Positions 1-8,278 of a DNA stretch of 49,018 nt are shown here, piece after piece. Below the pieces are notes generated by a model. That model was not told the origin of the DNA, did no database searches, and was given only the letters and a program-made list of their open reading frames with translations. Within the stretch, counting starts at the first letter, position 1; each line of letters opens with the position of its first letter. Source of the stretch: Peptococcaceae bacterium (lineage in GTDB: Bacteria > Bacillota > Desulfitobacteriia > Desulfitobacteriales > Syntrophobotulaceae). The DNA lies in the NCBI GenBank assembly GCA_009783315.1, contig WRHI01000007.1, forward strand, positions 1 to 49,018, in the 5' to 3' direction. The position numbers were made by a program, and so were the translations under genes.

Positions 1-120
1 CACTGTTACTGGCCAGCGCGGTATCTGCCTCCAACTCACCATTGAGTTGCGGGAAAACACCGCGGCAGAAAGCTCTGCTTATCCTTATCGTCAGTTCATG
101 CACTTTTTAAATATGCACCC
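1..120 (-). ncRNA. Structured RNA candidate, copy A (cut by window edge)
   Basis: Read on the minus strand from 120 downward, this matches the plus strand from 48889 to the other end of the window. Shared blocks are GGGTGCATATTT, AAAAGTGCA, TCCCGCAAC, AATGGTGA and GTAACAGT. A three-way junction can be drawn: P1 pairs 64-69 with 24-29, P2 pairs 60-63 with 49-52, and P3 pairs 44-48 with 33-37. The same stems exist in the other copy with different bases. I do not recognise it as a known riboswitch. It may be the leader of a gene to the left or the end of a repeated element. Confidence 0.4.
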
Positions 121-304
121 CTTACATGACGGACTCCATTCGCGGGCTTCGAGCAGACTCCGAAGCGGCGCCCCCTCAAGCCATCAGAACCCACAAAGAA
201 TAAACCGGAACAGCCCAAATCAGACCGCTGCCGGTTTACATATTTTAAGAAAAGCAATTTCTAAGTCATATGCCGTCGCGTCTCCATTATAGGCGCGGCA
301 GGTA
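121..304. other. No gene recognised
   Basis: I see no credible coding region here. A minus-strand TATAAT at 287-292 could be a -10 box for the RNA candidate downstream, but no good -35 box lies at the right spacing. Confidence 0.3.
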
Positions 305-655
305 TTAAAAAAAGCCAGGTTGGCGAATATTCTTACGAATCTCGTTGGCCACGCGCCAGGTTTCCTGCAGATGGGGCGTAAGCAACTGGACGCGGCCACT
401 GTATCTGTCGATAATCAAATCAGGCGAGTCGAAATCCTCGTCATAAACGTCGCGCTTGATATCGATGACAATTTTATCCTCATTGAACTTAGGCGACGCC
501 ACATTTTTGATAGATTTTTCTGTGGCGTCAATAAGATCATGCACCTCTTGATCAGGAAACCCTTCATGGAGCAAAATCTCCCGGACTTGGCTCAAAGAAT
601 AATCCAGAGTCAGCAAAACCTGAGCTCGACGTAACATCTCGGAATCACTTTGCAT
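305..655 (-). CDS. Hypothetical protein, 116 aa
   Basis: I do not recognise this protein. It is soluble and acidic, with no signal peptide or membrane segment. The first ~50 residues look helical (LRRAQVLLTL, EVHDLIDATEKS). The second half has alternating charged and hydrophobic stretches suggesting beta strands (KIVIDIKRDV, DLIIDRYSGRVQLLTP). The ATG at 655 follows AGAGGTGG at 4 nt. Just upstream lies a small hairpin, AATATCC/GGATATT, near 675-692. The two-part helical/beta layout suggests a small regulatory or adaptor protein, but this is only inference. Confidence 0.7.
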   Translation of the reverse strand: MQSDSEMLRRAQVLLTLDYSLSQVREILLHEGFPDQEVHDLIDATEKSIKNVASPKFNEDKIVIDIKRDVYDEDFDSPDLIIDRYSGRVQLLTPHLQETWRVANEIRKNIRQPGFF

Positions 656-757
656 TATGCCACCTCTTTATAATATCCCAAAAGGATATTTGCGCTCCTT
701 CCTCAATATTTTTTCCGCCGCCGGCGGACCTATACGAAACGTTTTTTGACTAAACTC

Positions 758-1270
758 TCAAATGCTGCCTGCTCGCCCAGCAATATCAGTCAAATTGTGA
801 ATAATATCAAAAATCTGTTCGCTGACCATATATTTCTTGATCTGACCGTTGGTCGCCACCAGCAACGGAATGTTGCCCTCAAATTCCTGGGTGCTGAGGT
901 CTTTTTCCAAAACAGACATAACAAAATCATAAGCGCTTGCCGTTAGCTGCAGCTGTTTCAACTCCCCGTCGCCCACATACATAATCCAATAACCGGTAGA
1001 AATCTCCGACTCCTGATACAAAGCGTCAAAAACACTGGGCAGCGTCAGCCCATCAGAAACTGTGGCGGCGTCAGCATCAGCGTCCGCGGCATCCGGCAGC
1101 ACAACATCTCCCATAGTCGTCGCCGCGTCGGTGTTTTGATTGGTCAGAAAGCTCAGAATATTAGGAAACAACAAATATCCGACGGCTCCAATAATGAACA
1201 CCCATAAGGCAATCATCTTGAAGTCGGACCAGGGTTGTTTTTTCTGCGGCGGACGTCCCCAGTCGCTCAT
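758..1270 (-). CDS. Hypothetical membrane-anchored protein, 170 aa
   Basis: One membrane segment at about residues 17-36 (MIALWVFIIGAVGYLLFPNI) follows a short basic N-terminus, so most of the protein is probably extracytoplasmic. A low-complexity Asp/Ala linker (DAADADADAAT, about residues 58-70) leads to a C-terminal globular region. I chose the ATG at 1270, giving MSDWGRPP, because it has GGAGGG about 9 nt upstream. A longer reading frame to 1384 would translate the heptanucleotide repeat array and is unlikely to be used. Function is unknown. Confidence 0.65.
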   Translation of the reverse strand: MSDWGRPPQKKQPWSDFKMIALWVFIIGAVGYLLFPNILSFLTNQNTDAATTMGDVVLPDAADADADAATVSDGLTLPSVFDALYQESEISTGYWIMYVGDGELKQLQLTASAYDFVMSVLEKDLSTQEFEGNIPLLVATNGQIKKYMVSEQIFDIIHNLTDIAGRAGSI

Positions 1271-1332
1271 AGGTTTTCCCTCCCATATCTCTTCCCTAAT
1301 ACTATACGATAGTCTAGAGAGGAATATGTTTT

Positions 1333-1398
1333 CAATGGACAATGGACAATGGACAATGGACAATGGACAATGGACAATGGACAATGGACAATGGACAA
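1333..1398 (+). repeat. Heptanucleotide array, CAATGGA x9
   Basis: Nine perfect CAATGGA units (1333-1395) end in a partial CAAT. The array lies upstream of the minus-strand gene starting at 1270. It is inverted relative to the TCCATTG array at 1574-1653, so the two could pair as arms of about 63 nt. The ~175 nt between them holds no gene; it would be expected to contain the divergent promoters for uvrC and the 1270 gene, though I could not pin them. Confidence 0.95.
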
Positions 1399-1573
1399 TT
1401 AAGAATTATAATATTGCTCTTTACACAAGATAACAATTCTGTTATTTTGTAGTCTATAAGAGGCCATTGTAAAGGTACGAACCTAGGTTTCCTCTGTCCC
1501 TTCAAACGACTGCAACTTCAATTGTGTCAACGGCAACTCAATGCCGCTCCACCAATCAGCCTGCATCTCATTG

Positions 1574-1653
1574 TCCATTGTCCATTGTCCATTGTCCATT
1601 GAATTGTCCATTGTCCATTGTCCATTGTCCATTGAATTGTCCATTGTCCATTG
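1574..1653 (+). repeat. Heptanucleotide array, TCCATTG x10, with AATTG spacers
   Basis: Organised as four TCCATTG units, AATTG, four units, AATTG, two units. It ends 13 nt before the uvrC start codon and so abuts its ribosome binding site. The higher-order pattern suggests block duplication as well as single-unit slippage. Confidence 0.95.
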
Positions 1654-1666
1654 AACAGAGGTGGCT

Positions 1667-3601
1667 ATGACTCAATACACTTCAGACAACGATCATATTG
1701 ATCACTCCCGGACAGACGCCCATCGTTCTTTGACAGACACCAAACGCGCTCTGACTGAAGGCAATCGCGCCCTTACAGAAACCCAGCGCCTCCTAACCGC
1801 CGGCGCCCTTCAAGCTAAACTTGCCCTTTTGCCTGACGCCCCAGGAGCTTACTTAATGCGCAACCAGGCGGGGCGCGTTATCTATGTCGGCAAGGCTAAA
1901 GTGCTGAAACACCGCGTGCGCTCCTATTTTACCGGTTCCCATGACGCCAAAACCGAGAAAATGATCAGCGAGATCGTTGATTTCGAATACATCCTCACCC
2001 AATCCGAAGTTGAAGCCCTGGTTCTCGAATACAATCTCATCAAAAAATACCAACCCCCCTACAACATTCTGTTGAGGGACGGCAAATCCTATCCCTACAT
2101 CCTGGTCACCGCCGAGCCCAACCCGCGTATCCTTGTCACCCGCCAAATCGAAGGCCAAATTACCGCCGCCAAAACCCGGCGCGGCAAAGCGGGTAAATAC
2201 TTCGGCCCCTACCCCAGCGCCACCTCGGCCCGGGAAGCCGCGGCCCTGCTCAACCGGCTGTTTCCTTTGCGTAAATGCCGCCAGATGCCCAAGAAACCTT
2301 GTCTCTACGCCCACATCGATCAATGCCTGGCCCCCTGCGTTAACCCCGTGCCTTCCGAGACATATGAAGCTCTTATTGAGAAAATTACCGCTTTTTTGCG
2401 CGGGCGGCAAAAAGACGTCGTCCACCAGCTCGAAGAAAAAATGGCCGCCGCCGCCGCCGTCATGGAATTCGAAACCGCCGCCGGTTACCGCGATCTCCTG
2501 GAGGCCCTGCGAATCATTCGCGAAAAACAAGCCGTCGCCTCCACAGACGACACCATTCGGGACATCATCGGTTATGCGGCCGGCGAAGAAGCCCTCAGCG
2601 TTCAAATTTTTTACTTCCGATCCGGCAAACTTTCCTCCCGTGATAGCTTTCTGCTGCCCTACTACAGCGACGCCGAAGACGCCTTCATCTCATTTTTGCT
2701 GCAACGCTATACCGACAGCAACACCATGCCTGAAGAAATTTGCGTCCCCCAACTCGGCACAACCACCATCTGCGAACTCCTGCCCATTGTCATTCCCAAA
2801 CGAGGCCAATTGCGGGAACTGGTACGTTTGGCCAACGAAAACGCTCAAAACCAATTGGATCAAAAAATCTCCCTGGCCAAAGAACGTCTCACCGCCGCCA
2901 AACGCGCCCAAGAAGAACTGGCTCAACTCATCGGCCTGCCTTCCCTCCATGTCATTGAAGCCTTCGATATCTCCAACTTCCGCGCCGCCCAGATGGTCTG
3001 CGGTATGATCCAATTCGCTGACGGCAAACCTGTCCGCACCAACTACCGCAAATTCTCTATCAAAGACCTGGACCATCCCGACGACCGCGCCTGCGTTAAG
3101 CAAGCCGTCAGTCGGCGCTACCGCCGGCTTCTTGACGAAGATAAACCCCTGCCCGACCTGGTTCTTGTCGATGGTGGACTCTCCCAAGTCCGCGGCGCCG
3201 AAGAAGCCTTGGCTTCCCTCGATCTGTCCATCCCCGTCGCCGGCATGGTCAAAGACGACCGCCACCGCACCCGCACCCTGGTCACCACCCGGGAACGGGA
3301 ACTTGATCTAAGCCCCGGTCTGTTTCATTTGGTGGAACAGATCCAGGAAGAAACCCACCGGTTCGCCATCACCTTCCACCGGCAAAAACGCCAGCACGAT
3401 TTTCTCGCCTCCGAACTCAGCGACATCCCCGGCATCGGCCGCAAACGTCGCCTGCTTCTGCTCCGACATTTCGGCAGCATTGACAACATTAAAAAAGCCT
3501 CCTGCGCCGATCTGCAAGGCGCCGGGCTGCCTCAGAACGCGGCTCGGAATCTGATGGAACACTTTAACAGTGAGTTATTGACAACGGACAATGGACTATA
3601 A
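1667..3601 (+). CDS. uvrC: UvrABC system protein C (excinuclease subunit)
   Basis: UvrC makes the 3' and 5' incisions in nucleotide excision repair. The GIY-YIG nuclease domain starts at about residue 55 (APGAYLMRN, VIYVGKAK), followed by the Cys-bearing segment CLYAHIDQCLAPC, a UVR motif region, the RNase H-like UvrC domain (EAFDISN, LVLVDGG) and C-terminal helix-hairpin-helix motifs (LSDIPGIGRKR). The ATG at 1667 has AGAGG 5 nt upstream; a GTG at 1661 lies in the same frame. The first ~50 residues are an extension with near-repeats of seven residues (KRALTEG, NRALTET, QRLLTAG) not typical of the family. The last codons (TTDNGL, stop) are read from degenerate CAATGGA-type repeat sequence. 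Confidence 0.96.
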   Translation: MTQYTSDNDHIDHSRTDAHRSLTDTKRALTEGNRALTETQRLLTAGALQAKLALLPDAPGAYLMRNQAGRVIYVGKAKVLKHRVRSYFTGSHDAKTEKMISEIVDFEYILTQSEVEALVLEYNLIKKYQPPYNILLRDGKSYPYILVTAEPNPRILVTRQIEGQITAAKTRRGKAGKYFGPYPSATSAREAAALLNRLFPLRKCRQMPKKPCLYAHIDQCLAPCVNPVPSETYEALIEKITAFLRGRQKDVVHQLEEKMAAAAAVMEFETAAGYRDLLEALRIIREKQAVASTDDTIRDIIGYAAGEEALSVQIFYFRSGKLSSRDSFLLPYYSDAEDAFISFLLQRYTDSNTMPEEICVPQLGTTTICELLPIVIPKRGQLRELVRLANENAQNQLDQKISLAKERLTAAKRAQEELAQLIGLPSLHVIEAFDISNFRAAQMVCGMIQFADGKPVRTNYRKFSIKDLDHPDDRACVKQAVSRRYRRLLDEDKPLPDLVLVDGGLSQVRGAEEALASLDLSIPVAGMVKDDRHRTRTLVTTRERELDLSPGLFHLVEQIQEETHRFAITFHRQKRQHDFLASELSDIPGIGRKRRLLLLRHFGSIDNIKKASCADLQGAGLPQNAARNLMEHFNSELLTTDNGL

Positions 3602-3801
3602 ATAGAAACGAACCCGACTCAAGGCAACGGAAAACGGTCTGAGCACGGGTTGTCTCGCGCATAATCCCATGACCATGCATAAAAAACATAATTTTACAAA
3701 TCATATAGAAACCATACTGGCACGCCCTTGGTCAAAAATACATAGACCATAAAACATTTTGGATCCATTAGAATGATATGCTGCCAAAAGGAAGTGAAAG
3801 T

Positions 3802-4881
3802 TTGAAACGTAATCATATACGAATCATTTTTCCGACAAGCAACAAGGAACCAGCCCGTGAGATTATGCTTCCCAACATCGTCGGCGCCCTTGTCCCCTTT
3901 GGTCTAATTGTCTTCACACTGCTGGCCGGCGCCATAATTGCCTTCAACATGTCTCAGCGGCAATACATCAAACAAAATGAACCCCAAGTTTCCTATATCA
4001 CCGAAATCGAAAACCAGCTGGCGAACAAAACCGACGAGATCGATGAACTCACAAGCCGGCTCGAAGATATTAACAGCAACATTGATTCTATCGCCAGCCT
4101 GCAAAGCAAAATCCATGCTATGCTTGACAACGAAAGCGACAGCGCCTCCGACACCGGCGCCATCACCGGCACTCCCGATGACAGCACCCCGGAAGTGGCC
4201 GCCTCATCGGCAAACGTAGGCGGATCCCTCAACTCAGAGGCAAACGGCAGCACCGAGGCAACCCCCAATGTCAGTTCCGGCGCCAACACAATTGCGAATA
4301 AGTTTTCCGCCGTCAATAAGGTTGTCGCCTTGAACAAGGTTTTTTCATTAAACGAGGCCTCAGAACAAACACAGAACTTCCTGTTTATTATGCAAGCCCA
4401 CTACGACGAAGTCCTTGACGCTTACAAAGATAAACATCAGCACTTGCCCAACATGTTGCCCTTGCAGGGAACGATCTCATCACCCTTTGGTTACCGGCCT
4501 GATCCCTTCAATTCCAACGCCATCGAATTCCACAACGGCGTCGATTTGGTGGCGCCTTATGGAACGCCTGTCAAAGCGTCTGCCGACGGCAGAATAATTT
4601 CAGCCGCTGAGGAAGGCGGTTGGGGTCTGCGCGTTAAGATTGACCATGGCTATGGGATCATAACTTTCTACGCCCATCTCTCTCAAATGGACGCTCAACC
4701 GGGTCAAGAGGTCAAACGCGGCGATATTATCGGCTACTTGGGCAATTCAGGCCGCAGCACCGGCAATCATTTGCATTACGGCGCGTTTGTCAATGGTCAG
4801 CCTTTTAACCCGCTGGAATTCCTTCGGGCAGCCGCAATAACGAAAACCGAGGAAACCGCCCAGACGAATCCGGCAATATGA
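3802..4881 (+). CDS. Membrane-anchored M23 family metallopeptidase
   Basis: Probable peptidoglycan endopeptidase, or a division/sporulation cell-wall factor. After a short cytoplasmic head comes one membrane segment (IVGALVPFGLIVFTLLAGAI), then a coiled coil (ITEIENQLANKTDEIDEL), a Ser/Ala-rich linker, and a C-terminal LytM domain with the zinc-site pattern HNGVD, YAHLSQ and HLHYG. This resembles stage II/IV M23 proteins with a transmembrane-coiled-coil-LytM layout. The TTG at 3802 has AAAAGGAAG about 7 nt upstream; an in-frame ATG at 3778 has no convincing site and would add eight residues. The sensor kinase follows after 61 nt on the same strand. Confidence 0.9.
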   Translation: MKRNHIRIIFPTSNKEPAREIMLPNIVGALVPFGLIVFTLLAGAIIAFNMSQRQYIKQNEPQVSYITEIENQLANKTDEIDELTSRLEDINSNIDSIASLQSKIHAMLDNESDSASDTGAITGTPDDSTPEVAASSANVGGSLNSEANGSTEATPNVSSGANTIANKFSAVNKVVALNKVFSLNEASEQTQNFLFIMQAHYDEVLDAYKDKHQHLPNMLPLQGTISSPFGYRPDPFNSNAIEFHNGVDLVAPYGTPVKASADGRIISAAEEGGWGLRVKIDHGYGIITFYAHLSQMDAQPGQEVKRGDIIGYLGNSGRSTGNHLHYGAFVNGQPFNPLEFLRAAAITKTEETAQTNPAI

Positions 4882-4942
4882 GGCAACAGCAGCTAGGTCG
4901 TGATGTCCTGCAAGCAACGCCCTCAGCACTGGAGGACTAAAA

Positions 4943-7756
4943 ATGATCAAAAAAACATTTCTGAGAAAACTCCCCCTCACCTGCCTCGCAGCAGTCGTAT
5001 TGTTCGTCCTTCTGAATACATTTTTAGCCTCATGGCTTATCAATTATCATAACCTATCCGTTCAACAAGGTGTCTTCATTGCTGTAGGCGAATCTTTGTT
5101 TCTTCTTGCGCTCTTGTTCTACCATCAACATGAGAGAAACAAACTCAAAATGCCTGTGGAGGCCCACGCTCTTAAGCTGGCCCATTGGTACAAGTCTATC
5201 CTTGACGCGACGCCTTTCCCTATCACCGTTACTGATACCGACATGAACTGGACGTTTATAAATAAGGCTGTCGAGGAGTTTTTAGGCGTAAAACGAGAAG
5301 ATATCTTAGGGAAGCCTTGCAGCAATTGGAACGCGCATATATGCAATACTGACGATTGTGGCATCTCCTGTGCTAAGCGGGGTCTAAACCGTACGTTCTT
5401 CAATCAATATGGACGCTCCCATCAGGTTGATGTTGAGATACTACGGAACATGGAAGGTGAAATCGCCGGATTTATCGAGGTTGTTCAAGATGTTACGGAA
5501 ATGGAAGAAATGCATAAGAAGCAGTCTGACGCGGAAGCCGCGTCTGTAGCCAAATCGGAGTTTTTGGCCAACATGAGTCATGAAATGCGCACACCCATGA
5601 ACGCCATCATTGGCATGTCTGAGCTCGTCTTGCACGAGGAAATTCCCTCGGTGGTCTTAGAGCACATCATGACCATTAAACAAGCGGGTTCCAATCTGTT
5701 ATCCATTATCAACGATATCTTAGATTTCTCCAAAATCGAAACCGGAAAACTGGAAATCATCCCTATCAACTATCAGTTTTCCTCAATGATCACGGATGTT
5801 GTCAGCATCATTAAAACAAGAGTCCTTGAGTCGCGTCTGCGTTTTGTGGTCAATGTTAATAATGAGATTCCCAACGGTCTGTTTGGCGACGCCGTTAGAA
5901 TTCGCCAGATTATGCTGAACCTTCTGAGCAATGCGGTTAAGTACACAGAAAGAGGGTTCATTTCTCTGGTTATTGACCAAGAAGTGGTGTCTCGTAACAG
6001 AATTGTTCTTGCGATCAGAGTCGAAGACAGCGGAAAAGGCATCAAACAAGAAGAGATTGGCATGCTGTTCAACGAGTTTACCCGTGTCGATATTGTCGAT
6101 AACATCGGCATTGAAGGAACCGGGCTGGGGCTGGCCATAACGCGCAATCTGGTTGCGGCTATGGCCGGAACGATTGACGTTCAGTCCGATTACGGTCAAG
6201 GCAGCGTTTTTACCGTCACTCTACCCCAAGAGGTCAGAGACCATCAAAAGCTTGCGGTCGTAGAAAACCCTGAAGAAAAGAATGTTCTCATATATGAGCG
6301 GCGCGAAAAATGTATTCAATCCATTGTGCATACGATGGATAGCCTTGGCGTCAATTACAAGCTGGTTTCCAACGATAGCGAGTTTTATGATGCGGTTATG
6401 AGCCGTCAGTATAATTTTGTCTTCCTGGCTTCCGTTTTGTATGAAAGAGTTAAAGAAAAATACGCGGAATTTGCACCGAACGCCAGGTTCCTGCTGATTG
6501 CAGAATTCGGTGAAACAATCGGCGGCCGGAATATCAGCATCCTGACCACACCGATTTATTCGCTGCCTGTCGCTAATTTCTTGAACAGCGTTGCGGAAGA
6601 TTTCAACATAGGCGCCAACAGCGGATCCGCTGTGAAATTCACGGCGCCAGAAGCGCTAATTCTTGTGGTTGATGACATTGAGACGAATCTGAAAGTAGCG
6701 CGAGGACTCCTCAGACCCTATGGTATGCAAGTGACTTCCTGCAAAAGCGGACGGGAAGCTATTGAATTGATTCAGAAAGAACATTACGATCTGGTGCTAA
6801 TGGACCACATGATGCCAGAAATGGACGGGATGGAAGCCGTTAAGCGGATCCGGGAAATTGGCGGAATGGATCCATATTACCGGAACGTGCCGATTATTGC
6901 CCTAACTGCAAACGCTGTTTCCGGTACCAAGGAAATGTTTTTGGAGAACGGATTTGATGATTTTCTTTCCAAGCCCATTGATATAGTCAGGCTCAATACC
7001 GTTTTGGAAAAATGGCTTCTCCGGGAAAAACAGATTCCCAGAGAGGCTATCACAGTGTCCGGCGACGCGACGGCTGGTGTGACAGATGCGAACGCAACTA
7101 TATCCGCCAATAACGGGCTTTTTGAAATTGACGGACTCAATGCGAGGAAAGGATTGGCTATATCAAGCGGCCAAATCCATAACTACCTGAACACACTGGC
7201 TATTTTCCAAAAAGACGCTCAGGAAAAAAGCAGTGAATTGAAGGCGTGTCTGGCGGCGGAAGATCTTTCCCTGTATGCAATTCATGCTCATGCCTTGAAG
7301 GGTGCCGCGGCAAACATCGGAGCCGAAGAACTGTCCGAAAAGGCGAAATCGCTAGAAACAGCGGCCAAACAAGGGGATGCAGCCTTTGTTCATGATCACA
7401 GCGAGGCTTTGTTCAGGAGTTTGGCAGCACTGCTGCCCGGAATAAAGGCGGCAGTCAAAGCGGTAAGATTAAGGGCGGAAAACCTGGAGGGAATAACGGA
7501 CGAGAATGGTCTGATGGACTGGGCCATGCTGAAGGCGGAAATTGACAAACTGAGTGCAGGACTATTAGCTTTCGATGCTGCCACAATCAATCAAACCGCA
7601 GCTGATTTGCAGAAATTCACACAGGCTCCTGTTGTCGGTACCAAGGTCGAAAATATCCTGGAAAATGTGCTGATTGGGGAATACGACGAGGCGGCATCAC
7701 AGATTGAGTTCATAGATTCAATCCTGCCTGCTTTAGTTGATTCAGCCATTCATTGA
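4943..7756 (+). CDS. Hybrid sensor histidine kinase (PAS-HisKA-HATPase-REC-Hpt)
   Basis: A complete phosphorelay in one 937-aa chain. Two membrane helices lie at about 12-33 and 42-60. A PAS domain follows (about 80-185) with a Cys-rich patch (CNTDDCGISC). HisKA has phospho-accepting His213 (MSHEMRTP). HATPase_c has NLLSNAVKY, EDSGKGI and GTGLGLAI. A degenerate receiver-like region (about 445-550) lacks the acidic pocket and phosphoacceptor. A true receiver follows with Asp577/578, Asp621 (LVLMDHMMP) and Lys677. The Hpt domain has His783 (HALKGAA). The start has GGAGG upstream. No response regulator is encoded nearby, so the output partner is elsewhere. The 3' end overlaps the convergent next gene by 15 nt. 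Confidence 0.95.
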   Translation: MIKKTFLRKLPLTCLAAVVLFVLLNTFLASWLINYHNLSVQQGVFIAVGESLFLLALLFYHQHERNKLKMPVEAHALKLAHWYKSILDATPFPITVTDTDMNWTFINKAVEEFLGVKREDILGKPCSNWNAHICNTDDCGISCAKRGLNRTFFNQYGRSHQVDVEILRNMEGEIAGFIEVVQDVTEMEEMHKKQSDAEAASVAKSEFLANMSHEMRTPMNAIIGMSELVLHEEIPSVVLEHIMTIKQAGSNLLSIINDILDFSKIETGKLEIIPINYQFSSMITDVVSIIKTRVLESRLRFVVNVNNEIPNGLFGDAVRIRQIMLNLLSNAVKYTERGFISLVIDQEVVSRNRIVLAIRVEDSGKGIKQEEIGMLFNEFTRVDIVDNIGIEGTGLGLAITRNLVAAMAGTIDVQSDYGQGSVFTVTLPQEVRDHQKLAVVENPEEKNVLIYERREKCIQSIVHTMDSLGVNYKLVSNDSEFYDAVMSRQYNFVFLASVLYERVKEKYAEFAPNARFLLIAEFGETIGGRNISILTTPIYSLPVANFLNSVAEDFNIGANSGSAVKFTAPEALILVVDDIETNLKVARGLLRPYGMQVTSCKSGREAIELIQKEHYDLVLMDHMMPEMDGMEAVKRIREIGGMDPYYRNVPIIALTANAVSGTKEMFLENGFDDFLSKPIDIVRLNTVLEKWLLREKQIPREAITVSGDATAGVTDANATISANNGLFEIDGLNARKGLAISSGQIHNYLNTLAIFQKDAQEKSSELKACLAAEDLSLYAIHAHALKGAAANIGAEELSEKAKSLETAAKQGDAAFVHDHSEALFRSLAALLPGIKAAVKAVRLRAENLEGITDENGLMDWAMLKAEIDKLSAGLLAFDAATINQTAADLQKFTQAPVVGTKVENILENVLIGEYDEAASQIEFIDSILPALVDSAIH

Positions 7757-8242
7757 AAGCGCCGCTACTCTCCCCTCTTGCTGTACAAACCGGCGCTTCC
7801 CGGTAACCCTTTCAAGCACAATCCGATATACGCTCAGGCTGTCCAGAACCCCACGATCATACACAAACCCCTCAAATCCGCAATGACTCAGCAGCAGATC
7901 CAGCCCCCAGACCGCTTCACTGCCAGAAACAAGAGCCGCTTTACCAAAACCGATAACGCTTTCAAACTCAGTGGTCACGCTGCCGGGAACCTCAACATAG
8001 CGATAGAAAATACCAGCTTCAACACACACAAGCGGGTTCTTAGCGATAAGCTCATGTTTAAGCCCCTCCTTCGCGCCATGAAAATAGAGCTCAACATTCC
8101 CATCAACGACTTCCAGCCCAAACGACAACGGCACAACATAAGGAAAAGATCCATCATGCAACCCCAGGCGAATAGTGTCCGCCCGGCGCAGAATATCAAC
8201 TATCTCGTCAAAAACAATCACTTCGCGGTCACTTCTGCGCAT
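7742..8242 (-). CDS. Pyridoxamine 5'-phosphate oxidase-like (NimA-type) flavin-binding protein
   Basis: At 166 aa this matches the PNPOx-fold split-barrel family that includes Nim nitroimidazole-resistance proteins: RRSDREV, then IRLGLHDGSFPYVVPLSFG, LYFHGAKEG and GFGKAALV. Such proteins bind FMN or haem-like cofactors; the substrate here cannot be read. ATG 8242 has AAGGGGGAG 4-5 nt upstream. A TTG at 8269 in frame would read through a TCCATTGAATT repeat remnant and is less likely. It lies 36 nt downstream of the phosphohexomutase gene and is probably co-transcribed with it. Confidence 0.85.
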   Translation of the reverse strand: MRRSDREVIVFDEIVDILRRADTIRLGLHDGSFPYVVPLSFGLEVVDGNVELYFHGAKEGLKHELIAKNPLVCVEAGIFYRYVEVPGSVTTEFESVIGFGKAALVSGSEAVWGLDLLLSHCGFEGFVYDRGVLDSLSVYRIVLERVTGKRRFVQQEGRVAALSMNG

Positions 8243-8278
8243 CAGTCTCCCCCTTAATTCAATGGACAAGATGCGCTG

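Noticed and set aside
47-292. 81-aa plus-strand open frame
   Set aside because: No ribosome binding site, no recognisable domain, and it is antisense to the conserved structured element.
1333-1653. CRISPR array
   Set aside because: Units are 7 bp with no unique spacers, and there are no cas genes.
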